Below, piece by piece: positions 18,007 through 28,049 of a stretch of 64,000 nucleotides of DNA (position 1 is the stretch's first letter; each line of letters opens with the position of its first letter). A program made the position numbers and the translations under genes. A model generated the notes under the pieces. That model saw nothing but the letters and a program-made list of their open reading frames with translations. It was not told the DNA's origin and did no database searches. Origin of the DNA: Burkholderia sp. 9120 (lineage in GTDB: Bacteria; Pseudomonadota; Gammaproteobacteria; Burkholderiales; Burkholderiaceae); assembly GCF_000745015.1 (NCBI RefSeq), contig NZ_JQNA01000002.1:3658001-3722000 (forward strand), in the 5' to 3' direction.

Positions 18007-21000
18007 TCCGCTTCTTTGTCGAGCGGCCGGTTTTTGCCAATGTGATCGCGCTGATCGTGATGCTGCTGGGCGGCGTGGCGCTGATCAATCTGCCGATCGC
18101 GCAGTATCCGCCGATCACGCCGCCGACCGTGCAGGTGGTCGCGCGTTTTCCCGGCGCGAGTGCGGCGACGGTGATCGATCGCGTGGCGCTGCCGATCGAA
18201 ACGCAGGTCAACGGCGTGGAAAACGCACTGTATATGCAATCGACCAGCACCAACGACGGCACCTACACGCTGACCGTGACCTTCGCCGTCGGCACCGATG
18301 TCGACAAGGCGCAGGTGCTGGTGCAAAACCGCGTTTCCGCCGCCACCGCGCAATTGCCGCAAGCGGTGCAGCAGCAGGGCGTCACCGTGCGCAAGCGCTC
18401 CACCGCGATCCTGCAGTTGTACACGCTGCAATCGCCCGATCCGAAATACGATTCGCTGTTCCTCAGCAACTACGCGGTGATTTCGCTGCGCGACACGCTC
18501 GCGCGTTTGCCGGGTGTCGGCGACGTCACCGTGTTCGGCACCGGTCAATACAGCATGCGCGTGTGGCTCGATCCGCAGAAACTCAGCGAGCGCGGTTTGA
18601 CCGCCGCCGACGTGGTACAGGCGATCCAGAGCCAGAGCAAAGACGTGAGCGCGGGCCAGCTCGGCTCGGAACCGAACGCGGGCGGCTCCGCGTTTCAACT
18701 GACGCTGACAATGCAAGGCGCGCTCACCGATCCGCACGAATTCGACGACATCATCGTCAAAGCCGATCCGAACGACGGCGGCCATTTCGTGCGTATTCGC
18801 GACGTCGGGCACACCGAACTCGGTTCATCCAGCTACGGGCAGTTCTTTAACCTCGACGGCAAACCCGCGGCCGGTATCGCGATCTATCAGTTGCCCGAGG
18901 CGAATGCATTGGAGGTCGGCAATGCGGTGAAGGCCACCATGGCGCGTCTCGCGAAAGACATGCCGAAAGGCATCAGCTATCAATTGCCATTCGACACGAC
19001 GACCTTCGTACGGCAATCGGTGCTCGACGTCTACAAGACGCTGTTCGAAGCGGCCCTGCTGGTGCTCGCGGTGATCCTGCTGTTTCTGCAGAACTGGCGC
19101 GCGATGCTGGTGCCCGCCACGACGATTCCGGTAACGATCATCGGCACGTTCGGCGCGATCTATCTGCTCGGCTTTTCGATCAACCTGCTGACGCTATTCG
19201 CGATCGTGCTGGCTATCGGGATCGTGGTGGACGACGCGATCGTCGTGGTGGAAGGGATCACGCAACACATCGAGCTAGGCAAGACGCCAAAACAGGCGGC
19301 CATCGACGCGATGCACGAATTGCTGGGGCCGATTATCGGCATCACGCTCGTGCTGATCTCCGTGTTTCTGCCGTCGGCGTTTCTCGGCGGCGTGACGGGA
19401 CAGATGTATCGGCAATTCGCGCTAGTGGTGGTCGCTACCACGGTGATCAGCGCGATCAACGCGGTGACGCTCAAGCCGGTGCAAAGCGCAAGGTGGTTGC
19501 GACCCGCGCGGCCGGGCAAGCCGAACGTGGTGTATCGCGTGTTCGACAAGGGCTACGCGCGTGTGGAAAGCGGCTACGTGCGGGTGGTCGCATGGTTCGT
19601 GGCGCGTTGCCGTCTCGCGCTCGTGATCGCGCTGGCGCTCGGCGCGGCGTCCGCGTTTCTGCTCACGCGTATTCCCACCAGCTTCATTCCGCTCGAAGAC
19701 CAGGGCTACATGCTGATCGCCGCGCAACTCGCGGACGCCGCGTCGCTCGGGCGCACTCGCGAGGCGAGCACGCAGATCGAAAAACTGATCGGCGCGATTC
19801 CCGGTGTGAGCCATGTGGTGTCGATCGGCGGCATCTCGCCACTCGACAATAACGCCTCGCTGCCGAACTCCGCGCTGATCTACGTGACGCTCGACGACTG
19901 GAGCAAGCGCGGCAAAGGCGAAGACCTGCGCTCGCTGTATCTGCGCATGAACCGCGAACTCGCGAAACTGCCCGACGTGCGCTCCGTGGTGATCGTGCCG
20001 CCGCCGATCCAGGGCCTGGGCAATAGCGGTGGTGTGCAGATGCAGGTGATGCTGACCGACGGCTCGCAAAACTATCAGCGGCTGCAGGACGCTACCGACG
20101 CGTTGATTGCAGGCGTCTCGAAGCGCCCCGAATTGCAGCGCGTGTTCAGCCCGTTTCGCGCGTCGGTGCCGACCGTCGAACTGACGCTGGATCGCGCCAA
20201 GGCCGAATCGTTGCAAGTGCCGGTCGGCAATGTGTTCGATCTGCTGGAGGACTATGTCGGTTCCAGCTACGTGAACCAGTTCACGACCTTCAACCATACG
20301 TTCCCCGTGTTCGTGCAGGCCGACGGCGCGTTCCGTCGCGACACCGACGACATTCGCCGTTTGCAGATTCGCAGCAATAGCGGCCATATGGTCGAACTGG
20401 GCACGTTCATCGACGCGCACACGAGCGTCGGCCCGGCTGTCGCGACGCTCTACAACCTCGCGCCGGCCGCGGCGATCAACGGCAATCCGGCGAACGGCTA
20501 CAGCACCGGCGACGCGATCGCGGCGTTCGAACAGGAAGCCGCGCGGATTCTGCCGGCCGGCGTCGGCTACGAATGGACCGCCATGTCGTATCAGGAGAAG
20601 CTGGTCGGCAACTCGGCCTACTGGGTGTTCGCCGTGGGCGTGTTGCTGGTGTTCTGCGTGCTGGCCGCGCAGTACGAAAGCTGGCTGCTGCCGGTCGCGG
20701 TGGTGCTGGCCGTGCCGCTCGCATTGCTCGGCACGGCGGGCACGCTGGCGTTGCTCGGCGCCGCCAACAACCTGTACACGCAGATCGGCCTCGTGCTGCT
20801 GATCGCGTTGTCGGCGAAGAACGCGATTCTGATCGTGGAGTTCGCGCGGCATTTGCGCGCGCAGGGCGTGGGCATTGCGGAGGCCGCGGTGGAAGCGGCG
20901 CGTTTGCGGTTCCGGCCGATCATGATGACCTCGTTCGCCTTCATTCTCGGCGTGGTGCCGCTCGTGATCGCCACCGGCGCGAGTGCGAGCGCGCGCCGTT

Positions 21001-21134
21001 CGCTCGGGATTGCGGTATTTTCGGGGATGCTCGCCTCCACCTGTATCGCCGTGCTGTTCATCCCGTCGTTCTACGTGCTGTTGCAGCGCCTGGCCGAACG
21101 GCACGCGGCGCGTCAAACGCCGCCCGACGCTTAA
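18003..21134 (+). CDS. RND multidrug efflux transporter (HAE1 family)
   Basis: Inner-membrane proton-driven pump of 1043 residues, the typical AcrB/MexB size. It starts MIRFFVERPVFANVIA. The layout is TM1, a large periplasmic loop, TM2-6, a central loop, TM7, a second large loop and TM8-12. The proton-relay pair Asp-Asp lies in GIVVDDAIVVVEG near residues 409-410, and the TM10 Lys region is ALSAKNAILIVEFA. Substrates are likely hydrophobic or amphiphilic drugs. It overlaps the adaptor gene by four bases and is followed 16 bases later by its own two-component system. Confidence 0.95.
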   Translation: MIRFFVERPVFANVIALIVMLLGGVALINLPIAQYPPITPPTVQVVARFPGASAATVIDRVALPIETQVNGVENALYMQSTSTNDGTYTLTVTFAVGTDVDKAQVLVQNRVSAATAQLPQAVQQQGVTVRKRSTAILQLYTLQSPDPKYDSLFLSNYAVISLRDTLARLPGVGDVTVFGTGQYSMRVWLDPQKLSERGLTAADVVQAIQSQSKDVSAGQLGSEPNAGGSAFQLTLTMQGALTDPHEFDDIIVKADPNDGGHFVRIRDVGHTELGSSSYGQFFNLDGKPAAGIAIYQLPEANALEVGNAVKATMARLAKDMPKGISYQLPFDTTTFVRQSVLDVYKTLFEAALLVLAVILLFLQNWRAMLVPATTIPVTIIGTFGAIYLLGFSINLLTLFAIVLAIGIVVDDAIVVVEGITQHIELGKTPKQAAIDAMHELLGPIIGITLVLISVFLPSAFLGGVTGQMYRQFALVVVATTVISAINAVTLKPVQSARWLRPARPGKPNVVYRVFDKGYARVESGYVRVVAWFVARCRLALVIALALGAASAFLLTRIPTSFIPLEDQGYMLIAAQLADAASLGRTREASTQIEKLIGAIPGVSHVVSIGGISPLDNNASLPNSALIYVTLDDWSKRGKGEDLRSLYLRMNRELAKLPDVRSVVIVPPPIQGLGNSGGVQMQVMLTDGSQNYQRLQDATDALIAGVSKRPELQRVFSPFRASVPTVELTLDRAKAESLQVPVGNVFDLLEDYVGSSYVNQFTTFNHTFPVFVQADGAFRRDTDDIRRLQIRSNSGHMVELGTFIDAHTSVGPAVATLYNLAPAAAINGNPANGYSTGDAIAAFEQEAARILPAGVGYEWTAMSYQEKLVGNSAYWVFAVGVLLVFCVLAAQYESWLLPVAVVLAVPLALLGTAGTLALLGAANNLYTQIGLVLLIALSAKNAILIVEFARHLRAQGVGIAEAAVEAARLRFRPIMMTSFAFILGVVPLVIATGASASARRSLGIAVFSGMLASTCIAVLFIPSFYVLLQRLAERHAARQTPPDA

Positions 21135-21150
21135 ATCAAGGAGCTTTCGC

Positions 21151-21864
21151 ATGGATCGCCCCGCCAAAATCATCGTGCTCGACGACGAAGTCGAATTGCG
21201 CAACATGCTGCAGCGCTTTCTGCGCGGCCACGGTTTCGACGTGCGCGTCGCGGAAGACGGCAAGCGGCTCGATCGTTATCTGGAGCGTGAGCCGTTCGAC
21301 CTGCTCGTGCTCGATCTGATGATCGGCGACGAAAACGGCCTCGAAATCTGCGCGCGTCTGCGTGAACAGGGGCAGACCTTGCCGATCCTGATGCTGACCG
21401 CGAAGGGCGATCCGCTCGACCGCGTGGTCGGCCTCGAAACCGGCGCCGACGACTACCTCGCCAAACCGTTCCTGCCGCGCGAACTGGTGGCGCGTATCAA
21501 TGCGCTGTTGAGGCGCCAGAAGATGGCGTCCGGCGAAGTCACCGTGACCTCGCAGTCCGTGCGTTTCGGCGATTTCACGCTCGACGTCGGCAAGCAGCAA
21601 CTGTCGCGCGCGGGCGCGCTGCTGGAGATTCATTCGGCGCAGATGCTGTTGCTGGTTGCGCTGGCGTCGTCGCCGAACCGGCCGGTGAGCCGTGACAATC
21701 TGCTGGCGCGCGCACGCGGCCGCGAGCACGACGCGCTCGACCGCAGCATCGACGTGCAGGTGCTGCGGCTGCGGCAGATCGTCGAGGACGATCCGTCCAA
21801 ACCGCGCTTCATCAAGACGGTGTGGGGCATCGGCTACATGCTGGCCGCGGACGTCGACTCATGA
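21151..21864 (+). CDS. OmpR-family response regulator
   Basis: DNA-binding regulator of 237 residues. The receiver domain has the acidic pair in VLDDEVE, the phospho-acceptor Asp near residue 55 (LLVLDLMIGDENG) and the Lys of DDYLAKPF. A winged-helix output domain follows, ending FIKTVWGIGYMLAAD. ATG at 21151 follows AAGGAG. It is co-transcribed with the RND genes and overlaps the histidine kinase gene by ATGA. This arrangement predicts that the pair controls its own pump operon. Confidence 0.94.
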   Translation: MDRPAKIIVLDDEVELRNMLQRFLRGHGFDVRVAEDGKRLDRYLEREPFDLLVLDLMIGDENGLEICARLREQGQTLPILMLTAKGDPLDRVVGLETGADDYLAKPFLPRELVARINALLRRQKMASGEVTVTSQSVRFGDFTLDVGKQQLSRAGALLEIHSAQMLLLVALASSPNRPVSRDNLLARARGREHDALDRSIDVQVLRLRQIVEDDPSKPRFIKTVWGIGYMLAADVDS

Positions 21865-23312
21865 CGCGCCCGGAGCCGGACGGGACGCAAAAACACGCTG
21901 TGCAAGGCGGCGTGGAAGTAGGGGGGCAAGCCGCGCCAGGCGGCGTGCTACGAGCGCTACTGCCCAGAACGCTGCTTGCGCGCAACATCGTGTTGCTGAT
22001 CGTGCTGGTGATGCTGAGCCAGGCCTGCGCGCTCGGCGTGTTGCTGCATTACGTGCAGCGGCCGCGGGTCGAACGCGCGGCCGCCGTTTTCGCGACCTAT
22101 GTGACGACGCTCGACAACCTGCTCGCCGCCACGCCGCCCAGCGCGCGCGCCACGCTGACCGCGCGGCTCGACGCTCGTACGCAACTGCCCGACGACGCCA
22201 CTGAGGCGCAGCCAACCAATCTGCTACGCGCCTATCGCATCTATCAGCGCGACGTGTTTCTCGACAGCTTGCGCGCGCATTTACCTGCCGACATGCCGGC
22301 GCGCTGGCAGTCGGTCGGCGGTCAGCGCCTGTGGATTCGCATGCATGCGCCGGCCGATGCGCCGCAAACGCCGTACTGGATCGCCCTGCCGATTCCCGAA
22401 GACGCGCAGGGCAACGGACTCGACGCCGCGATCCTGCTGTCGCTCGGTCTGGGCGCGTTGGCGGCGTTGACGGGCTACCTGATCCAGCGCCACCTCAACC
22501 AGCCGCTCCAGCAACTAACGCGGGCGGCGCGCCGCGTGAGCGCCGGCGAGACACCCGCGCCGCTGCCCACCGACGGCCCGACCGAAATCGCCACGGTGAG
22601 TCATGCTTTCAATCAGATGACGCAGGCGTTGCAGCAGGCCGAGGCAACCCGCGCGCTGATGCTGGCCGGTATCTCGCACGACATCCGCACGCCGCTGACC
22701 AAACTGCGCCTCGCGATGGCCATGGCGATGCCGCACGGCAGCGACAGCAGTTTCGTGGTCGCCGCCGAGTCGTACCTCGACCAGATCGAAACGATCCTGC
22801 AGCAGTTCATGGATTACGCGGGCAGCGGCGAACGCGAGGCCGCGGAGCCCGGCGATCTGAACGCGCTGATCGAACGCCTCGCGGGCGATTTCGCGGGGCT
22901 GGGGCATGAGTTCGCGTTGTCGCTCGCGGTGCTACCGGCTCTCGCATACCGGCCGATCAGCATGATGCGGCTGCTGATGAACCTGATGCAGAACGCGATC
23001 GTATATGGGGGAACGGGGCTCGCGGTGCGCAGCTGGACGACGCCGGAGGCGGTGTATGTCGCGGTCGGCGATCGCGGCAAAGGCTTGTCGGCGCAGGAAC
23101 TGGAGCAACTTAAGGCGCCGTTTCAGCGCGGCAGCAATGCGCGCGCGCATAGTGGCGGCACGGGGCTGGGACTGGCGATCGTCGAGCGGATCGCGCGGCT
23201 GCATCACGGCAGCCTGCAGTTTCATGCGCGCGAGGGCGGTGGGCTGGAGGTGTGGGTGGTGTTGCCCGTTGTGTTGGCCGCCGGGTTGCCCGTCGTGCCG
23301 CCGCTCGCGTAG
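21861..23312 (+). CDS. EnvZ-like sensor histidine kinase
   Basis: Inner-membrane kinase of 483 residues. TM1 lies near residues 38-58 and TM2 near 188-210, enclosing a periplasmic domain of about 130 residues. A HAMP domain follows (HLNQPLQQLTRAARRVSAG), then the phospho-acceptor His in GISHDIRTPLTKLRLAM near residue 271, an N box (LLMNLMQNAIVYG), a G1 box (VGDRGKGL) and a G2 box (GGTGLGLAIVERIARLH). It pairs with the upstream regulator. The signal sensed is unknown; an efflux-related ligand is plausible from context. Confidence 0.94.
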   Translation: MTRPEPDGTQKHAVQGGVEVGGQAAPGGVLRALLPRTLLARNIVLLIVLVMLSQACALGVLLHYVQRPRVERAAAVFATYVTTLDNLLAATPPSARATLTARLDARTQLPDDATEAQPTNLLRAYRIYQRDVFLDSLRAHLPADMPARWQSVGGQRLWIRMHAPADAPQTPYWIALPIPEDAQGNGLDAAILLSLGLGALAALTGYLIQRHLNQPLQQLTRAARRVSAGETPAPLPTDGPTEIATVSHAFNQMTQALQQAEATRALMLAGISHDIRTPLTKLRLAMAMAMPHGSDSSFVVAAESYLDQIETILQQFMDYAGSGEREAAEPGDLNALIERLAGDFAGLGHEFALSLAVLPALAYRPISMMRLLMNLMQNAIVYGGTGLAVRSWTTPEAVYVAVGDRGKGLSAQELEQLKAPFQRGSNARAHSGGTGLGLAIVERIARLHHGSLQFHAREGGGLEVWVVLPVVLAAGLPVVPPLA

Positions 23313-23322
23313 TGGATTGTGC

Positions 23323-23589
23323 TTAGACCCGATCCAGCCAGGCATCCAGCCCGACCCGGAACGCCACGCCCGCGATAACCGGCACGGTGAGCATGAGGAT
23401 GATGCCGAAGTTCGGAATCTCGTCGCCATACGTAATGGGACCGTAAAGAACGACACCCGCGACGATCGCGAACACCACGACGCCGACGGCGACCATCAGA
23501 AGATTGCGCGCCGGCACCGGCAGCGCCTTGCGTTTCGCCTTGCCCGGCGTGGCGTGGGCGGTGGGAGCTTCGTCGTGTTGGGCAGGCAT
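23323..23589 (-). CDS. Small membrane protein, function unknown
   Basis: An 88-residue protein from the ATG at 23589. The N-terminus is polar and basic (MPAQHDEAPTAHATPGKAKRK), followed by two hydrophobic helices (NLLMVAVGVVVFAIVAGVVL and FGIILMLTVPVIAGVAF). A longer in-frame start exists but adds residues of unlikely composition. It converges on the histidine kinase gene, ten bases away. No domain recognised. Confidence 0.6.
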   Translation of the reverse strand: MPAQHDEAPTAHATPGKAKRKALPVPARNLLMVAVGVVVFAIVAGVVLYGPITYGDEIPNFGIILMLTVPVIAGVAFRVGLDAWLDRV

Positions 23590-23878
23590 GATGATTCTCG
23601 TGGCTGGAAAAGGCGACGTGAGGAGCGGCGGCGAACCGGACTCCGCTAAGAGTGCGACCGGCATCATACCCGGGCGCGTGCGTGCCGCGCATGTCACGCC
23701 GAAACGTCGGGCGTGTGGATGCGGCAACACCTCTAACATCAATATAAGCCGCATTCACGCAAGGAGGATAAAAAGCGCAATACCGGCGGTTACGGCAGAT
23801 AACCCGGCGGGCGCCGGAGCGGCGCTGCAACAGCGATAGCGCGCGCTTGTGGCATGGCGCCGCCCGCGTCGGGCGGAC

Positions 23879-24655
23879 TCAGGCGCGCTCGCGTTTGCGC
23901 AGCAGATACGTGTCCATGATCCAGCCATGCGTGCGGCGCGCCTCTGCCCTGACGCGTTCGATTTCGTCCATCACGTCGCGCAGTTTTCCGGCGATCAGAA
24001 TTTCGTCGGGCGTGCCGACATAGGCGCCCCAGTAAATGTCGAGATCGTCATTCGCGAGATGCCGGTAGGCGTTCTGCGAGTCGAGCATGACGACGACGCT
24101 GTCCACGTTGTCCGGGAAGCCTTCGGCGATCGAGCGGCCGTTGGTGATCGTGATCGAGCGGCCGATCAGGTTCAGCGGAACCTTGTGCCGCGCCGCCAGC
24201 GCCTGGACGCTGCTGATGCCGGGAATCACTTCGTAGTCGAGCGCCTCGCCGCCGCCTTCTACGATCGACCTGGCGATTGCTTCGACGATGCGAATCGTGC
24301 TGTCGTACAGTGATGGATCGCCCCACACCAGAAACGCACCGACCTCGCCGTCGTTCAGTTCCTCCGCGATCAGGCGTTCGAAGATGCGTTGCTTGTCGCG
24401 GTTCAACTCGTCCACTGCGGAGCGATAGTCGCCTTCGTCGGGCCGGCGTTCGGGGCTGCTCGCCTCGACGATCCGGTAACGCTCGCCGTCCACGAAACGC
24501 TCGATGATCTGCTTGCGCAGCGCGATCAGCTTCTCTTTCGCGACGCCTTTATCCATCACGAAGAACACGTCGGCCTGGTTGAGCGCGTTGATCGCCTGAA
24601 CGGTCAGGTAGTCCGGATCGCCCGCGCCGATCCCTATGATCAGGATTTTTTTCAT
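23879..24655 (-). CDS. cobF: Precorrin-6A synthase (deacetylating)
   Basis: SAM-dependent methyltransferase of the aerobic cobalamin pathway; it methylates C-1 of precorrin-5 with loss of the acetyl side chain. The 258-residue product has the tetrapyrrole methylase opening IGIGAGDPDYLTVQA, the FLVWGDPSLYDST loop, VIPGISSVQALAARH and RSITITNGRSIAEGFP, all fitting CobF. ATG at 24655 is preferred to a TTG one codon earlier. Other cob genes are not adjacent. It is only 14 bases downstream of metR on the same strand and so may be co-transcribed with it. Confidence 0.92.
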   Translation of the reverse strand: MKKILIIGIGAGDPDYLTVQAINALNQADVFFVMDKGVAKEKLIALRKQIIERFVDGERYRIVEASSPERRPDEGDYRSAVDELNRDKQRIFERLIAEELNDGEVGAFLVWGDPSLYDSTIRIVEAIARSIVEGGGEALDYEVIPGISSVQALAARHKVPLNLIGRSITITNGRSIAEGFPDNVDSVVVMLDSQNAYRHLANDDLDIYWGAYVGTPDEILIAGKLRDVMDEIERVRAEARRTHGWIMDTYLLRKRERA

Positions 24656-24669
24656 CAAGAGATTTTCAG

Positions 24670-25596
24670 TTAATGAGGATGAGTGGAGATCAGCTCGATG
24701 CTGTCGAGCTGCGCCGCGCAGATGTCGCGAACGATCCTCGCGAAATCGTCGAAGTAGGGTCGCCCCGCAATGTCTTTAGGTGCGACCGCATACAGTTCGC
24801 TCCACAGCCCTGCGGCGCCGACCCGTTTCGCGAGCACGTAGTCGTGATCGACGTAATTCTTCACGCCCCAGTTCGGCAGCGCCGCGATGCCGCGCCGGCT
24901 CGCCACGAGTTGCATGATCGCGATGGTCAGTTCGGCGGTGCGCCGTTCGAGCTTGATGCCGGCCGGTTCGAGCACCTCGCGGATCAGGTCGATACGCGCC
25001 TCCGGCACCGGGTAGGTAATCAGCGTCTCGCCTTGCAGGTCTTCGGGGCCGACACGCCGCTTGTTGCGCAGGCGGTGTTCATTGGCGATCACCACCTGGA
25101 TCTCGAAGCGGAACAACGGCGCGACGTGCAGGCCGCGTTTGGCAGTGGGCTTCGAACCGATCACCACGTCGGCTTTGCGTTCATTCAGCAGCTTCATCGG
25201 GTCCGCGTGAAAACCCGCGACCAGATCCACTTCGACCTCAGGCCAGCGGCGCCGGAATTCGTCCATGACCGGCATCAGCCAGTCGAAACAGGTGTGGCAT
25301 TCCAGCACGATCCGCAACTCGCCGCGCACGTCGCCCTTCAGGCGAACCAGATCGCGTTCGGCGGTGGCCACGGCGGCCAGCGTGTCGCGCGCGAGCGCGA
25401 GCAGCCGCTCGCCGGCGGCGGTGAAACGCAGGCCGTGGCGAGTCCGCTCGAACAGCGAGACCTCGTAATGGGCTTCCATGTCGCGGATCTGGTGCGATAA
25501 CGCGGACTGGCTCAGATTGACGCGTTCGGCGGCGGCGACCAGCTTGTCGGACTCGGAGATCGCGATCAGCGAGCGAAGATGGCGCAGTTCAAGCAT
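24670..25596 (-). CDS. metR: LysR-type methionine regulator MetR
   Basis: Transcription factor of 308 residues with an N-terminal winged helix (AERVNLSQSALSHQIRDME) and a LysR effector domain including LECHTCFDWLMPVMDEFR and VASRRGIAALPNWGVKNYV, both typical of MetR. In E. coli MetR activates metE with homocysteine as coeffector. Here it is divergent from metE, with a 122-base gap holding a palindrome. cobF follows 14 bases downstream, which could place a B12 gene under the metR promoter. Confidence 0.94.
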   Translation of the reverse strand: MLELRHLRSLIAISESDKLVAAAERVNLSQSALSHQIRDMEAHYEVSLFERTRHGLRFTAAGERLLALARDTLAAVATAERDLVRLKGDVRGELRIVLECHTCFDWLMPVMDEFRRRWPEVEVDLVAGFHADPMKLLNERKADVVIGSKPTAKRGLHVAPLFRFEIQVVIANEHRLRNKRRVGPEDLQGETLITYPVPEARIDLIREVLEPAGIKLERRTAELTIAIMQLVASRRGIAALPNWGVKNYVDHDYVLAKRVGAAGLWSELYAVAPKDIAGRPYFDDFARIVRDICAAQLDSIELISTHPH

Positions 25597-25625
25597 GGCG
25601 ATACACCGAAACGGGAAAAGTCTTG

Positions 25626-25644
25626 ATATGAATGTGGCTCATAT
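25626..25644. promoter_or_regulatory. Candidate MetR operator between metR and metE
   Basis: ATATGA at 25626-25631 and TCATAT at 25639-25644 form a perfect inverted repeat with a 7-base spacer, fitting the T-N11-A plan of LysR-type sites. It lies about 75 bases before metE and 30 bases before metR. A second weaker dyad (TGAT-GA-ATCA) lies at about 25665-25674. Assignment to MetR rests on position, not on an exact match to the E. coli consensus. Confidence 0.55.
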
Positions 25645-25718
25645 GATGATGAAAACATGTCGCTTGATGAATCATAGCGCGACTCGCACACTGCGCGGCA
25701 TTCACTCAAGGATTCCGC

Positions 25719-28019
25719 ATGGCCCGCACCCATATTTCCGGTTTTCCGCGCATCGGCGCGCAACGTGAACTGAAGTTCGCGCAGGAGTCGTTCTGGCGCG
25801 GCGAGTCCGACGACGCCTATCTGCGCGGTGTCGGCAAGGCGCTGCGCGCGCGTCACTGGGCGTTGCAGCGGGACGCGAAGCTGGATTTCGTCGCGGTCGG
25901 CGATTTCGCGTGGTACGACCCGATGCTGAACCTGACCGCGTTGCTCGGTGCGCTGCCGGCGCGCTTCGGCTTCGAACCGGCCACGCTGTCGCTCGCGCAG
26001 TATCACGAACTGGCGCGCGGCAACAAGGCGCAGCCGGCGATGGAAATGACCAAGTGGTTCGACACCAACTATCACTACCTCGTGCCGGAACTCGGTCCCG
26101 ATACGACGTTCAATGGCGGCGTCGACTGGTTCTTCGACGAAGTCGACGAAGCGCTAGCACTGGACTTCGCGGTCAAGCCGGTGCTGATCGGGCCGATCAC
26201 TTACCTGTGGCTCTCGAAGAGTCGCGTGGCGGGCTTCGACCGGTTGTCGCTGCTGCCCGGACTGGTGATCCGCTATATCCGCATCCTCGACCAGTTGAAG
26301 GCGCGCGGGATCGAATGGGTTCAGCTGGACGAACCCGCGCTGTGCCTCGACCTCGAAGCGGACTGGCTCGAAGCGTTCGCCGCCGTCTATAACGTGCTGG
26401 GCGACGGCGGCGTCAAGGTACTGTTGGCCACGTACTTCGACACCGCCGCCAACCATGCGCCGCTGGTTGCCGGGCTGCCGGTTCACGGCGTGCATATCGA
26501 TCTGGTTCGCGCGCCGCAACAACTGGACGCATGGCGTTCGGCGCTGCCGGCGGACAAGGTGCTGTCGGTCGGCGTGATCGACGGGCGCAACGTCTGGCGC
26601 GCCGATCTGGGCGAGATCGCGGCTTCGCTGGAAAGCGTTGATGCCGAGCGCGGCGAACGGCTGTGGATCGCGCCGTCGTGCTCGCTGGCGCATGTGCCCG
26701 TCACGCTCGCGTCCGAAAAGAAGCTCGACGCCGAACTCCGCTCGTGGCTCGCTTTCGCTACCGAAAAGCTCGACGAGATCGGCACGCTGGCCCTGGCGCT
26801 GCGCGATCCGGCGGCGGCCGAACCGGCGCTCGCGGCAGCGGACGCCGCACTCGATTCGCGCCGCAGTTCCGGCGGCGTGTTCAACGTGCTGGTGCAACGG
26901 CGCGTCGCCACCATTACCGACGCGATGGCGGACCGCAAGAGTCCGTTCGCCGACCGTAGCCGCGTGCAGCGTCACGCGTTGAAATTGCCGTTGCTGCCCA
27001 CCACGACGATCGGCTCGTTCCCGCAGACGCCGGCGATCCGGCAAGCACGCGCGGCGTACCGGCGCGGCGAACTCCGCGCGCTCGACTACCTCGAGCGGAT
27101 GCGCGCGGAAACGGCGAGCGTCGTACGCAAACAGGAAGAACTCGGGCTCGACGTGCTGGTGCATGGCGAAGTGGAACGCAACGACATGGTCGAGCATTTC
27201 GCCGACAAGCTGTGGGGCTACGCGCTCACCGAAAGCGGCTGGGTGCAGAACTACGGCTCGCAATGCGTCAAGCCGCCGATCATTTACGGCGACGTGTACC
27301 GGCCCGAACCGATGATCGTGGATAACGCCTGTCATGCGCAGTCGTTGACCGACAGGTTGGTGAAAGGCGTGCTGACCGGCCCGGTCACACTGCTCGAATG
27401 GTCGTTCGTGCGCGACGACCAGCCGCGCTCGACCACGGCGCTGCAATTGGCGCTGGTGATTCGCGATGAAGTGGTGGACCTCGAGAAAGCCGGCATCCGC
27501 ATCATCCAGATCGACGAGCCGGCTTTCCGTGAAGGGCTGCCGCTGCGTCAGGCGGACTGGCCCGCGTATCTCGACTGGGCGACCCGCGCATTCCGCATCG
27601 CGGCGGGCGGGGTGTCGGACGCGACGCAGATTCACACCCATATGTGCTATTCGGAGTTCAACGACATTTTGCCGTCGATCGCCGCGCTGGATGCGGACGT
27701 GATCACGATCGAGACGTCGCGCTCGTCGATGGAACTGCTCGACGGTTTCGGCGAGTTCGCCTATCCGAACGGAATCGGCCCGGGCGTGTACGACACGCAT
27801 TCGTCGCGCGTGCCGAGCGTTGAAGCGATGCAGCGTCTGCTGGAACGTGCCTGTGAGGTGATTCCCGCCGAGCGCTTGTGGGTCAACCCGGACTGCGGCC
27901 TGAAAACCCGTGGCTGGCCCGAGACGGAAGCCGCGTTGACCAATATGGTGCAGGCCGCGAAGGCCTTGCGGCAGAAACTTGTTGCGCCCGAGGTGACGTC
28001 CGATATCACGAATAATTGA
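25719..28019 (+). CDS. metE: Cobalamin-independent methionine synthase
   Basis: Transfers a methyl group from methyltetrahydrofolate polyglutamate to homocysteine, in the cytoplasm, without B12. The 766-residue product has both MetE domains: the N-terminal one opens [18 protein letters not shown], and the C-terminal catalytic one begins [15 protein letters not shown]. Zinc-ligand motifs HTHMCYSEF and [10 protein letters not shown] are intact. AAGGA lies before the ATG. It is divergent from metR, its likely activator. No terminator is seen after the stop; the cobalamin riboswitch begins about 30 bases later. Confidence 0.97.
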   Translation: MARTHISGFPRIGAQRELKFAQESFWRGESDDAYLRGVGKALRARHWALQRDAKLDFVAVGDFAWYDPMLNLTALLGALPARFGFEPATLSLAQYHELARGNKAQPAMEMTKWFDTNYHYLVPELGPDTTFNGGVDWFFDEVDEALALDFAVKPVLIGPITYLWLSKSRVAGFDRLSLLPGLVIRYIRILDQLKARGIEWVQLDEPALCLDLEADWLEAFAAVYNVLGDGGVKVLLATYFDTAANHAPLVAGLPVHGVHIDLVRAPQQLDAWRSALPADKVLSVGVIDGRNVWRADLGEIAASLESVDAERGERLWIAPSCSLAHVPVTLASEKKLDAELRSWLAFATEKLDEIGTLALALRDPAAAEPALAAADAALDSRRSSGGVFNVLVQRRVATITDAMADRKSPFADRSRVQRHALKLPLLPTTTIGSFPQTPAIRQARAAYRRGELRALDYLERMRAETASVVRKQEELGLDVLVHGEVERNDMVEHFADKLWGYALTESGWVQNYGSQCVKPPIIYGDVYRPEPMIVDNACHAQSLTDRLVKGVLTGPVTLLEWSFVRDDQPRSTTALQLALVIRDEVVDLEKAGIRIIQIDEPAFREGLPLRQADWPAYLDWATRAFRIAAGGVSDATQIHTHMCYSEFNDILPSIAALDADVITIETSRSSMELLDGFGEFAYPNGIGPGVYDTHSSRVPSVEAMQRLLERACEVIPAERLWVNPDCGLKTRGWPETEAALTNMVQAAKALRQKLVAPEVTSDITNN

Positions 28020-28049
28020 CGGACGGCACTACCAGTCGTTACGCTTGCG

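Noticed and set aside
19422..21263. Antisense frame of about 613 codons opposite the RND pump
   Set aside because: His/Arg/Gln-rich shadow; the plus-strand RND protein explains the DNA.
23859..23875. CCGCCCG-CGT-CGGGCGG hairpin after cobF as a terminator
   Set aside because: Good stem, but no T-run follows on the cobF strand; not strong enough to annotate.
26154..27800. Antisense frame of about 548 codons opposite metE
   Set aside because: Fully inside metE on the other strand, with biased composition and no start signal.
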